DNA of 60,721 nt, taken from contig JAQICB010000104.1 of assembly GCA_027858745.1 (NCBI GenBank), positions 1 through 60,721 on the forward strand. The letters run 5' to 3'. Both the position numbers and the translations under genes were made by a program. A model generated the notes under the pieces. The model had not been told where the DNA came from. It made no database searches and saw nothing but the letters and a program-made list of their open reading frames with translations. Numbering within the stretch: the first letter of the stretch is position 1; each line of letters begins with the position of its first letter. Origin of the DNA: Bacteroidales bacterium (lineage in GTDB: Bacteria > Bacteroidota > Bacteroidia > Bacteroidales > UBA1715). Positions 10,199 through 20,800 of the stretch are shown one piece after another.

Positions 10199-13100
10199 TT
10201 ATTGGTTAAGTGATAATTCATGAATTCTATAATAAACATAGTCTCCGTTTTGATCTTTTTCTCTGGAATATCTTCGTCCATTCCATTCGTAAGTATAGAA
10301 ACCAAAGCCTACTTTTTCTTTTTCGATTTCATACGTATCTTCAGGAGTGACAAAGAATTGAGAGCAGTCTTTAGAAAATAGCGTAATCGCTCTAGGTCCA
10401 CTTGAACGATATGCATAATCTATTTGATACATATTACAGAAGTGCTGTTTGTATAGATCTGGTAATTTTGGGTTAACAAATGGTTCGGGACTTCGTACAA
10501 TGATACCGAGTATCTTCTCCTGATTGGTATCGGTATTTAAGTTTCTCACAACATTGAATTCAACTGTTTCAGCAGGGGCAAGAGGACTTAAATCTAAAAC
10601 TCCCTCAATTAAACAATCAAATGGATGTGTAAATACTGAATCAAGATTTGTGTCTCCTGATTTTTGATTTTCTAAAAGATTAATAATCTTATTTTCAGTT
10701 TCTGTATTTACACTAATGTTAATATTAAATACAGCTTGGCGTGGGTTTTCTCCATTCTTATCTTTTAAGATATATGTTTCCATATGCTCTTGGAAACTCG
10801 AATAGCGAGATGTTTGGAATACATAGCGGTGTACTTGTTTTCGTACAGGAGTATTCGGATTATCTTTATTCGTATTGTAGAAAATAGCTGTATAGAGTGT
10901 GCTTGGACGTAAGAAACTAAGTGTTACTGTCGTTTGTAAAGAAGCTGGTTTTATTGGAAGACCACCATCAGCCCAACACTTCCCTTGCGCACTAATAAAG
11001 TTCGGGTGACCATACTTGTCTGGATTTCTCATTACATCCCAAGCATTAATACCATGTGGAATATTTGGTTCATCATCAGGATTCCAACCAACTACAGTTT
11101 CGGGTATGTTTTCAACTGTTACATTTGGTGGTGGTGGATTTGCTATTTCATAATCTTCAATAGGGTCTTTAACTACAACTTCAAATGTGTCGTTAATTGC
11201 AGGTAAACCACCTAGAGGTTCCCAGTTATTTAACATGTGATATACATATGGCTTTGTGTAAAATAAGTTAAGTTTGGTATCGTGATAATACAAAGGTTTC
11301 GCATTAATTATGTTACCATCGGCAAAAGGGTACGAGCGCTCATAATCAATATAATCTCTAAGTGTAGCAAGTTTATATTTTTGAAGATTGAAGTTGTCTG
11401 TTCCTGGGGCTTCAGGTTTTACATACCAGTTATCTTCGTTACTACCAACAGAAGTATTATAATCTTCGTGGAAGAAACCTACTGGGCCACCTGTTTTAAA
11501 TCCAAAATGGTATTCCCAGTGACCATTATTATTATACTTGTCATTAATAGTATAACCATCTGTTGATATTGTATCTGATACATTTAGTTTAATTCTAAAC
11601 TGAGTGTAAGGTCTCCAAATAGGTGAAAGGTTGTGTTCAATAGCACGTAAACCTTCTTGATATTCTCTTTCAACAGCTTCTTGACTTAGAATGTTTTGAT
11701 TAAAGTCATATGCTTGTTTAGACATCCATTCAATTTCATGAATAATAGTTCTATCTGGAAGTGATGCATCAATTGGTGGAATATTCAATCCTCCAGCAAC
11801 TGTATCTTTAAGGTTCTGAAGGTCCTCAATTGCTTTCCCTTTTTTCTTTTCAATACCTTCTGCTTCTTTTTTCTTCTTTTCTTTTGCATCTAAAAGAGCA
11901 TCAAGATAATCTTTTGCATCATTAGTAACATCGTCTGCATTGTTTTTGTAATTGTTCTTGCAAGTTGCAACACCAGTAGCAATAATTCCAATGCTTTCCA
12001 TATATGCATCGTATGCTTCTTGAACACGTGTAACACTTACTCCTTCAGGAACAATATCAGTTAAATTCTCAATACATATTTCAGTCTGAGTTTTTTCAGA
12101 ACTTGGGCGTATTGTTACTCCACAGTTATCGAAACGATCTTTTGCTGCATTATAAAGAGCATTAATATCTTCTATATCATCATAAATAGAATCAACCTCA
12201 GTAGTAAGGTTATCAATTGTTTGTGTAGCATTAGCAATTTGTTCATTTATTAATGTCTCATCTAGAGTGTCTCCATCATAAGAATATCCATATTCTTCTT
12301 CAAGATTCTGTTTAATAACAGCAATTTGTGCTTCTGTTGCTACTTTATCGTCTGTTTCACCTTCATAGTAAGCACGTATAAGGGCATAGAGTTCATCTAG
12401 TAACTGCTGGAAAGCTTCATGGTCAACAGTTGCAGGTTGTACCGAAACATATCTTATAGGATTTTCTGGGTCATCGTATATGATAGGAGATAAAGCTTCA
12501 TATCTTGTTTTAGTTACTTGTGATATAATTGCCCAATAGGCGCGTCCAGTTTCTTCATCTCGTCTTTTTGCATAATAGCTTATAGTTACATCTTTACTGT
12601 ATGTGAAGAGTTTTATACTTGCATATGCTGTTTCGTTAAGAAACTTGCACCAAAATTCACCTTTGCTAGTAAAAGCTAATGATTTGTCAATATTATAATT
12701 ATTAGGTTTTTCAATAATTTTACCACCAATTTTCTTAAGTCTCCAACGAATTTTTTCATGTCTGTTATGTAAACTTTCTAAAGAACCACTACTTGCATAT
12801 GCATCTGTTTCATATTTAGTAAAATTTGCATATTCGTTTTCTGGACGTATATCTGCACAGAAAATGCTTTTAGGAGTTACACCATATACTTCAGGTGTAG
12901 CCCAAGCTCGCATACCATTATCCATGTATGAAAAAGGAGATTGAGAAAGTAAACGTAAACGGTTATATTCAGCTGCGCCTTGTAATTGCCAGTGTCCTAA
13001 TTGTTGAAGATTGGCACTATTAAAATTTATAGCATCTTGTGTATTGGTTTGTAGAGGTGTAGAAACAGCTTCGTATGGATTATATGCTCTCCAGATACTT

Positions 13101-16100
13101 GAAGCGGTATCCCAATATTCTACAGAAATACCATCGATATTATATGAGTGTTTTGCTCCCACGTTTACACTTTCTGGAGGAACAGGTTCCTCATATGCTT
13201 GGAAGGTATTTCTGTTATCGCCAACACTTGCAACAGAGCCAATTCTGCTTGATACATTTGTCGGGTTAACAAATTTTCTAAACTCAATATCTATATAACT
13301 ATCGCAAGGAATGAGTTTACTAATAGTACTTCCACTAGCATTTGCTTGAATAAATTCAACATCGAATGCTTCTCCAGAAAGCATATTAATTGCTTTTACT
13401 GGGAATTCTCCAGATGGAGTATATCCAACCGGAGATACATAACTGATTACTTTACTCTTAGATTTTTCCCATTTAAACTCAACAGTAAAGTCTTTACTAA
13501 TTTTCTTGCCAAGTATTTTAAAGCCTACCGACAAATCAACATTACCCTCAATAAGTAGTGGTTTTGGTGCTTCTGCTCCAAGGTAAGTATCAAAGTATAA
13601 GTAGAAACCAAATCCACATACCGACACATCTGCATGACCACCAGTGGCAATGTATGCTCCAATTTGAAACTGTTCAAAACTAATAAAGCCCCCTGTTTCA
13701 AGATATGCGCCAACACTAGCATGTAATGAACCACCTAAATAACTGCGTTCAAATCCAAGTTCTGCTTTAGCTCCGAGTTCCATTCCAGAAGCTGAAAGCA
13801 TTAAGAATGATTCAGCTGTAATGAAATCTAATATTCTTGCGGTATTAGGTTCTTCACGAGTACCAATATTTATATACCAAGCTTTTGGGTTGTGGAAGAA
13901 AAATGCGGCTTGCATAGAAGCATATGCATCAAGCACTTTCCCTGTATCTTTAGGAACTTTAAAGCTTAGACCAAATCCTGTTTCAATTTCTTTTTTAGAA
14001 ACAGCAAGGTATGCAAAGAATGGCGGGTCTTCACTAGAAAGCCCTACACGCTCACTTAAAATTGCAGCTTGTCCTTGAAGGAAAAACACATCAGGAAGTG
14101 ACAGCATTAAGAATATTTTACTTGAAAATGCTTTACCTGAATCTGCAGCTGTAGCTAATGAAACACCAGCACCAGCAGAGAACCCGCTTAATTCTCCATC
14201 TGGACTAAACGGAGGTTTAAATTTTTGCACATGTACACCTTCTTCTGGAGCAGCTTTATAATAGTCGTACCATTCGTCTTCACTTGTTAACCCAACGGCA
14301 TCTCTTGATGCAACAAAGTGGTGTCCGAATAATCCTCTAAATCCATAAATACCCATTCCAGTTGGACCAAGTGGGATGGGAGAAGGTAGTTCTAAGCTTA
14401 AGTCTATAATAAAGGCAGGTAAATCTGGAGCAAATTTCATGTCTGCATTTGCAGCTATTTTAGCTTTTGGAAGCATTATGCCAAGTCCACCTGCATATGT
14501 TTGTACATCTATAGTTTCACCATCTCCAACATTAAAAGTTTCGCGCGAAATAGCCAACCAACCACTAATAATTATTGCTGCATCTTCGGGGCTTGCTTTG
14601 CCTGGAATTATAAGGTCGAGACTTATACTATCCATAGTTATATAACTATCGAATGGACCGCCATCTACCGTATAGCAGAATTTTATACCTGTACCGCGTG
14701 CATCTACACCACCTGGATCAACGCTTACGCCACCATCAAACCCCCAGTAGTTGTATTTGCGCATTTCGGTACCAACTTGTTTTTGTATTGAACCAAAGTG
14801 AATAGCGGTAATAAATATTTCTGCTGGGCCAAATTTTATTTTAATTCCATCTCCGAGAGGAATAGTTCCACCCTTGAGTTCTATTTTGCCATCTTGCCAA
14901 ATGCGTAGGTCTTGAATTTCGAAATTGCCACCAATAATACTTGCTACAGAAGGGTGGGTAAATGTTAAAGTACCAGACGTTTCTAAGTAATACTTATCGT
15001 CTTGTTTACCAATGGTAAGTTCTTTAAGACTGTAGTTGAAAATATCCTCGAAGCCCATAGGTACGCCAGGGTCGTTAAATGCCGAAACTTCAAAATCACC
15101 TTCAGCATCAAAGCTTGCATCTACATCGAGAACTACTGCAACTTTTTCGCCACCTTCATCTTTCTTAAATCCAGGAACAGTAAGTGTAGCACTTACATTT
15201 GTTTCGGTAAGCGCATTGCGGTCGAAGGTTAAGTCAAAAGAATTTAATCCTATAGAAACTTTTCCGAAATTAAGTGTTATAAGTGCAGGTAGGGGGTCGA
15301 TAGTAGAAACTTTTCTCATACCAACAGTTCCAGAGAAACCTCCGTTACCAATAAGTAAATTAGTACCTATAATTTGTGCATTGGCATTTGGGTCTTTACC
15401 CCAATCTTTAGGTAAGCCAATAATTGCTTCTTCTATATATACACCTTTAAAGTCATTACCATAACCAGCATCTGTTGCTTCTTGTATATTTTTATCGTCA
15501 CGTAAGTCTATTTTTGCATTTTCAAAGCCAAGAGTTAAACCAGTGTTTAGAATTTCGGAAGTTGTAAATGATATTTTAGGATCTTGGTCTAAGAAACTAA
15601 TACCTGTTTCGCTTGAAAATTCTAATGCACCTACATTAAAGCGTAATTGCGATTTTGATTCGTATTTCTCATGGTCTTTGGTATATGGAGCCCCTGTATC
15701 AATGTTTATTGGTTTAAGGTATTTTTCTGGAAATTCGAGTGCTAAATTTAATGGACCTAAAGAAGCAATTATTTGAGGCGTTAATAATTGTTTGAAAAAC
15801 TGATCAATTTTGACATTACCGATCTTAGTCTCAAATAGACTAAAAACATCTTCAATGGAACTAATGAATATACTAAGGACAATACTACTTACACTATGAT
15901 AAGGTGTAATTTGATCTATAATATCATTTAATGTTACAAATGAAGTGATTTCTGGGGCTAGTTCCCTAATTAATGGATCATTATATTTATCAACAAAGCT
16001 TTGATATGCATTTTGACTATCTTCAAATAATAAAATAGCAGTTTCTAATAAATTTTCTTCCCTAATAGATGTTATTTTTAGAAGTGTCGGAAAATAATTT

Positions 16101-16447
16101 TCAATACTCCCAGCCCAATTTGAAATGTCAAAGCCTTTTACATACTTTAGGATTGGAATTTTGTAACTTAAACTTGCTCCTATCTCAAATTTATTTCCTT
16201 CTTCCCCTGGGTTAATAAGTAAATCAACACCATCGAATATCTTAATTCTAGCTTCTTTGTATGATATAAGTGTCAGTTTATAGAATCTAGAGTCTCCTTC
16301 TAAGGAAGTCTCAATAAATAAGTCTTTATAAAAAAACTTTTCAATTATCGATTCTAATTTATTCCTAATAGGGTTTAGTAATTTTGGTAATTTGTCTACT
16401 TCTACCAAAGTAGAAAGGTTTGGGTAAAATATGGGATTTTTTGCCAT
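10199..16447 (-). CDS. Giant leaderless protein (2082 aa), beta-rich with central coiled coil (DUF6603-like)
   Basis: This is the largest product of the operon. There is no signal peptide (MAKNPIFYPNLSTLVEVDK). Residues of about 280-1000 are a long run of alternating hydrophobic/polar beta-strands with frequent Gly (for example GMGIYGFRGLFGHHFVASRD and SFLMLSASGMELGAKAELGF). This resembles the region I know as DUF6603, but the match is from memory. Residues of about 1366-1546 are a Lys/Glu-rich coiled coil (LLDAKEKKKKEAEGIEKKKG). The last 490 residues hold aromatic-rich beta modules (HYHFGF-type strands, FLRPSTLYTAIFYNTN). No catalytic motif stands out. The gene starts 22 bases after the CBM9-like gene and ends 6 bases before the 1733-aa gene. 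It may be a scaffold or an extended amphipathic surface; no function is established here. Confidence 0.6.
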   Translation of the reverse strand: MAKNPIFYPNLSTLVEVDKLPKLLNPIRNKLESIIEKFFYKDLFIETSLEGDSRFYKLTLISYKEARIKIFDGVDLLINPGEEGNKFEIGASLSYKIPILKYVKGFDISNWAGSIENYFPTLLKITSIREENLLETAILLFEDSQNAYQSFVDKYNDPLIRELAPEITSFVTLNDIIDQITPYHSVSSIVLSIFISSIEDVFSLFETKIGNVKIDQFFKQLLTPQIIASLGPLNLALEFPEKYLKPINIDTGAPYTKDHEKYESKSQLRFNVGALEFSSETGISFLDQDPKISFTTSEILNTGLTLGFENAKIDLRDDKNIQEATDAGYGNDFKGVYIEEAIIGLPKDWGKDPNANAQIIGTNLLIGNGGFSGTVGMRKVSTIDPLPALITLNFGKVSIGLNSFDLTFDRNALTETNVSATLTVPGFKKDEGGEKVAVVLDVDASFDAEGDFEVSAFNDPGVPMGFEDIFNYSLKELTIGKQDDKYYLETSGTLTFTHPSVASIIGGNFEIQDLRIWQDGKIELKGGTIPLGDGIKIKFGPAEIFITAIHFGSIQKQVGTEMRKYNYWGFDGGVSVDPGGVDARGTGIKFCYTVDGGPFDSYITMDSISLDLIIPGKASPEDAAIIISGWLAISRETFNVGDGETIDVQTYAGGLGIMLPKAKIAANADMKFAPDLPAFIIDLSLELPSPIPLGPTGMGIYGFRGLFGHHFVASRDAVGLTSEDEWYDYYKAAPEEGVHVQKFKPPFSPDGELSGFSAGAGVSLATAADSGKAFSSKIFLMLSLPDVFFLQGQAAILSERVGLSSEDPPFFAYLAVSKKEIETGFGLSFKVPKDTGKVLDAYASMQAAFFFHNPKAWYINIGTREEPNTARILDFITAESFLMLSASGMELGAKAELGFERSYLGGSLHASVGAYLETGGFISFEQFQIGAYIATGGHADVSVCGFGFYLYFDTYLGAEAPKPLLIEGNVDLSVGFKILGKKISKDFTVEFKWEKSKSKVISYVSPVGYTPSGEFPVKAINMLSGEAFDVEFIQANASGSTISKLIPCDSYIDIEFRKFVNPTNVSSRIGSVASVGDNRNTFQAYEEPVPPESVNVGAKHSYNIDGISVEYWDTASSIWRAYNPYEAVSTPLQTNTQDAINFNSANLQQLGHWQLQGAAEYNRLRLLSQSPFSYMDNGMRAWATPEVYGVTPKSIFCADIRPENEYANFTKYETDAYASSGSLESLHNRHEKIRWRLKKIGGKIIEKPNNYNIDKSLAFTSKGEFWCKFLNETAYASIKLFTYSKDVTISYYAKRRDEETGRAYWAIISQVTKTRYEALSPIIYDDPENPIRYVSVQPATVDHEAFQQLLDELYALIRAYYEGETDDKVATEAQIAVIKQNLEEEYGYSYDGDTLDETLINEQIANATQTIDNLTTEVDSIYDDIEDINALYNAAKDRFDNCGVTIRPSSEKTQTEICIENLTDIVPEGVSVTRVQEAYDAYMESIGIIATGVATCKNNYKNNADDVTNDAKDYLDALLDAKEKKKKEAEGIEKKKGKAIEDLQNLKDTVAGGLNIPPIDASLPDRTIIHEIEWMSKQAYDFNQNILSQEAVEREYQEGLRAIEHNLSPIWRPYTQFRIKLNVSDTISTDGYTINDKYNNNGHWEYHFGFKTGGPVGFFHEDYNTSVGSNEDNWYVKPEAPGTDNFNLQKYKLATLRDYIDYERSYPFADGNIINAKPLYYHDTKLNLFYTKPYVYHMLNNWEPLGGLPAINDTFEVVVKDPIEDYEIANPPPPNVTVENIPETVVGWNPDDEPNIPHGINAWDVMRNPDKYGHPNFISAQGKCWADGGLPIKPASLQTTVTLSFLRPSTLYTAIFYNTNKDNPNTPVRKQVHRYVFQTSRYSSFQEHMETYILKDKNGENPRQAVFNINISVNTETENKIINLLENQKSGDTNLDSVFTHPFDCLIEGVLDLSPLAPAETVEFNVVRNLNTDTNQEKILGIIVRSPEPFVNPKLPDLYKQHFCNMYQIDYAYRSSGPRAITLFSKDCSQFFVTPEDTYEIEKEKVGFGFYTYEWNGRRYSREKDQNGDYVYYRIHELSLNQ

Positions 16448-16469
16448 AATATTTTTTTCTTATTAAGTG

Positions 16470-17864
16470 CTATTTTAAATAATTTTCTTCCCAATATTCC
16501 CAATTCATAAATGAAGGATATATATCTTCGTCAAAGGAAAAAATATACCCTAAAGACGTAGGGTTATTGTGTATTATCTTACTACTTCCAATTAAACAAT
16601 CTTGTGTTTTTCCAGGAGAATCACTATCAGAAATTACTATTGAGAATCCTAACTTACTTTTATTCTCTATTTTGAAATTCTTTTCACCAATTAACTCTGC
16701 AATGTCCCTCATATTTATAGATGCATTTACATCATAACCTTTGGGACCAGAGCTTGTATTTATCCTTGTGCTCTGTAAGGGAATCTCTTTATCTTTATTA
16801 ATCATAAGAGGTAAAAGGTCTTTATTATTTGACAATGGTATAATAATTTGGACTAACGATGAATCGCCATAATTTCTAAGAGTTTTGTATGATTGCCCAT
16901 CTTCTCTTTTCAGGGTTTGTAGTATAGAATTAAAGTCAATCCATAATTCTAAATGATCACCATTAATTATAGGTTCTGTACCATTATTGAAAAATACCAA
17001 ATCATCGGTTACTGATACATTTAGAATTAAGTTTTGTTCAGACCAAGAGACGTTAGCGCTAAAACTTATATCTGTACTGTCTTTCCAATTCTCAGGCTTA
17101 TAGAAAATATGTTTTTTCTGATTAATCAAGTTTTGATAATCATCAAGGTTGCTTTTTTCTGTTCTAGGCGCAAAAAATATCACACCTTTTCTTACGTACT
17201 TTTCTTCTGGTCTCCCAGAATCATTAGTAAATTCATTATTGGGGTTATTAGGATCTCTAAAGCAATATTTTTCAATAAATTCCGATTTTTCGAAATCAAT
17301 AAGTAATAAATATTCTTCCGCCAAAGTCATATTAAAACGGCTTATTTTATACCAATTAAGTTGAAAATTGTTACCGTTATACTTAAATTTTAACTTTCGA
17401 TTAAACCCTTTATACCTACCATATGACTCATTTGTTTCAACTTCTCCATTTTGAAACTTAATAGTACGAATATTATTATGTAATGAATTTTCTGGTGTTT
17501 TAGATGTTCTATACTTTAATATTTCTCTATAATCTGAACTGTTCTTATCATATACAACAACAAACTGTTCTAAATTAGAAGCTAAAATAACATCATTAGG
17601 TTTATTTTTTATTTCAATCCAATAATTGACAATAATGTCTTCTTTACCGTCAAATGTTAGGTCTATCTTCTTTATAAGTTCATGTTTCAAATGTATACTT
17701 GAAGCATAGTTACTTCCCAGTTGACTCTGAAAATATTCAAATATTATATGTTCAGTAGAATCATTATATGTTTCTTGCATTCCAATGTTATGTCCATTGG
17801 AGTACAGTTGTGTTAATACCACAATTAATACTAAAAATATTTTTTTATTTTTTAATAAAATCAT
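16470..17864 (-). CDS. Secreted protein with C-terminal CBM9-like sugar-binding domain
   Basis: A 464-aa protein beginning with an apparent signal peptide (KKIFLVLIVVLTQLYSNG). The first half contains a stretch like an FG-GAP or VCBS strand-turn-strand unit (KKIDLTFDGKEDIIVNYWI). Residues of about 255-440 resemble carbohydrate-binding module family 9: FSANVSWSEQNLILNVSVTD, then GDHLELWIDFN, then GYDVNASINM. In the family this module binds sugar reducing ends and often sits on secreted enzymes; no catalytic domain is visible here. The start codon overlaps the stop of the 1471-aa gene by four bases (ATGA), which implies translational coupling. It is one of two operon products with a Sec signal peptide. 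It has no T9SS domain, so it is probably periplasmic. Confidence 0.65.
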   Translation of the reverse strand: MILLKNKKIFLVLIVVLTQLYSNGHNIGMQETYNDSTEHIIFEYFQSQLGSNYASSIHLKHELIKKIDLTFDGKEDIIVNYWIEIKNKPNDVILASNLEQFVVVYDKNSSDYREILKYRTSKTPENSLHNNIRTIKFQNGEVETNESYGRYKGFNRKLKFKYNGNNFQLNWYKISRFNMTLAEEYLLLIDFEKSEFIEKYCFRDPNNPNNEFTNDSGRPEEKYVRKGVIFFAPRTEKSNLDDYQNLINQKKHIFYKPENWKDSTDISFSANVSWSEQNLILNVSVTDDLVFFNNGTEPIINGDHLELWIDFNSILQTLKREDGQSYKTLRNYGDSSLVQIIIPLSNNKDLLPLMINKDKEIPLQSTRINTSSGPKGYDVNASINMRDIAELIGEKNFKIENKSKLGFSIVISDSDSPGKTQDCLIGSSKIIHNNPTSLGYIFSFDEDIYPSFMNWEYWEENYLK

Positions 17865-20800
17865 AATTCACATTCTTGAGGTAAATTATCCCAGATATCT
17901 AAGACACTAGCAACATAATCAGTTATAGGGGGGGTCGCATCAGTTGGTCCTGCATTGTGCTTATATGCAACAGAAGCCATCCTTTGCCTATTTGTTGTTA
18001 AATTTAATTGACTAACATCATTAATGGACTTTAAAACACTGGCAACAGTAGCGTTGCGCCCCCTATTATCGGTAAGTATATTTCTTAATGCCTGACCTTG
18101 TTCTTGATTTAGTACAGCACTAGTAATGAAACTTTGACGAACCTCATTGAATAAATTTCCTGAAAATAAATTTGATAAGTTAATTTCTCTAAACATAAGT
18201 TCTTCAAAATTAGTCTGATAAGTAGGATTTGTATCGTTCAAGAAGTTATCTTTCATAGCATCATTTGTTAGGCCTGTCGATCCATTAATAACAGTTCTTA
18301 TGTTTCTGATTAGTTTGGCCGTTTTAAAAATTCTATCTATAAAATCCTCTTCTAATAGTAATACACGTGTAAATCTTTCGCGGTTTGAATAATTAGGCTG
18401 ATTAGGAAATGCTTGATTGCCTCCAAGAGTGTCATTAACCATGGCACTCTTAAAGTCTTCAACTAATTGGTCAAAATCCGCATTATTACTTTGTTCAGCA
18501 ATAGTGCTTGTCATCCCCAATGTATTATTACTGTCAGTATTATAGCTTGTAACTGTTTGTCCGGCCAACGGAAAATTTATAATATAATTATAGTATGCTC
18601 TAAATTCAGCTAACAAGTTGTTTTCAATATTGTCTAGCATATTATCATCAATTCCATATTGAAGTTCTACATCGTTATGAAATGCATTATTAAATTGTAG
18701 CGATCCTACAATATTTGCGCCAATAACTTGGCTTGCTCCAAATGAAGCCGGAATACCACTAGGTGATGTAAATGCTGCCGGAATTTCACCATCGCCAGCA
18801 AATTGCCCTGTTTCATGCTCAACAATAGCAGTGATGTTTTTACACTGTTCCTGTGTAATAACCAAATTATCCACTAAAAGTGATGAAAGGTCATTTTTAG
18901 AATTTGGGTTAATAACAGTGCTCGTTCTATATGACGGAATTTGGAATCTATACCTAGATTCCCCTAATGCACTTATTTGTTCATCAACGTATACTCCAAC
19001 TTCACTTTGAAAATTACGAATAGCCGCTCTAAATCGATATAAAGCCCCATTATCTACATTATTAACATTTGCCGGTGGATATTCATTTATATAATCTTCA
19101 ACATTATAATATCCAAGTTCTACCAACCTTTTCATGTATATAATTACATTACCTCTTAAATTATGAGTACCACTACCATTGTAATTTCCGACACTTCCAT
19201 CTTGTTCATGATTCATATCTCTTATAGGAGCAATATACGGTACTCGTAAAATTCTATGGGTTTCATCATTTGGTTTTACAATACCATTTTGTTCCATACC
19301 TCTTATGGATTTAAAATGATTGATTGCATTTATAGTTTCTTCAATAACATTATCACCTATAGTTTGGTTATTTGCTTCAACCTGCTCCTCTAAATAGTCT
19401 ACCTCACTTAAATATTGTAATTCGAATAGCCTATCTTGTATAGTTCGAACATCAGTTCCGAGATTATTTCCATCTGTGCCTACAGAATCTGTAATAGTAA
19501 ACCAATTACGATTAAACCTGAATGGGTGATTAAATCTTTTAAGTTCACGACTATCTACATCCGCGGTACCAAGAGTATTTGCATTATTATATCTGAATAT
19601 TGTTTCTTCTGCTCTAAACTGGTCAAATGTTCCACCTAACTGATTAAAATTGAAATTCTTTATTGCTGCAATAAGGTTATTTAAAGCTATTGGATTATTA
19701 GCTCTGTTTTCTTCAGTATCTTCTAAGTAACCTAAATACATTAAACGATCTCTCACAGCAGTATGATCTGCCGCGGCATTTCCACCTCCATTGACATCAC
19801 CAACATTTCCGTCAAGTTCAACATCTCCTACTTCAGAAGTTATAGTCACATTTTCTCCTAATTCTTCTCTTATTATAGCTCTTGTTGGTGCTTGATTTAA
19901 GAAACTTAATGGAACGGAATCTATACCAATTTCTGTTAGTTTTATACCCATTGCCATATGCGTAAAGTCAGCTAATGCAATAATAGTTTCTATGATATCT
20001 GTTACATTTTCAACTTGAGTATTTGATTCCGAATCTTGCAGTTCCTCTGCCGGTATAGGGAACCCTAACTGTATTAATCTATCTTGAATCGCCCTAACCT
20101 CACTTTGAATATTGCCACCTGCACCATATTCCAAGCCTACTGTTTGAGTTAAAACGATATTATCTTCAGGACTGTCTGTAGCTTCAATCGGTATATCTCC
20201 TGTTGTATGAATATTTCCTATTGAAGATAACATTAACGTAGAGTCAATTTCTTCGTAGGTCTCATTAGTTAAGCTCCATCCTCTTAGTGTTATTCTATTC
20301 CTAGTTACTTGTTCACCTTCATCTGTTTGCTCTAAGTCTTCAGTTCGTAATCCCATAAAAACATTGTAGTTAGGGGCAAAATTGGTGGTCTTCAATGTTT
20401 CTAAAGCTAAATATTGTGCCCTAGTAAAAACAACAGCATAGAAGTCATCTAGATTAGGGTCTGAAAAACTAACCTGACCACCATTGGGAGCATACTTAAA
20501 TACAGTTCTTGTTGTGGAAGTTCCTGTAATATTTAAAGTATTCTCCGTTAGTGCGTAAGATTGATATCTTTCTCCAAGAATCTCTAAAAACTGTTTGTCC
20601 GTTTTTATTACTTCATCTGAAAGGTTTAGTTTAAGGACTCCATTTTGTACACTTTCAGTCTCACCATATTTTTTCTGGTATAATGGAATAGCAAATAAAG
20701 TAACCAGTTCGTTAGTTAATGAATAGCCTATTTTACCAACAAATATTTCGTTTTTCAAGTTTCGCAAATCGACAAAAGCTTCTGCATGGTAAACAACAGT

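Noticed and set aside
10985..15776. Several plus-strand ORFs of 60-140 codons opposite the 2082-aa gene
   Set aside because: They are antisense shadows of a long, well-supported reading frame and lack protein-like motifs.
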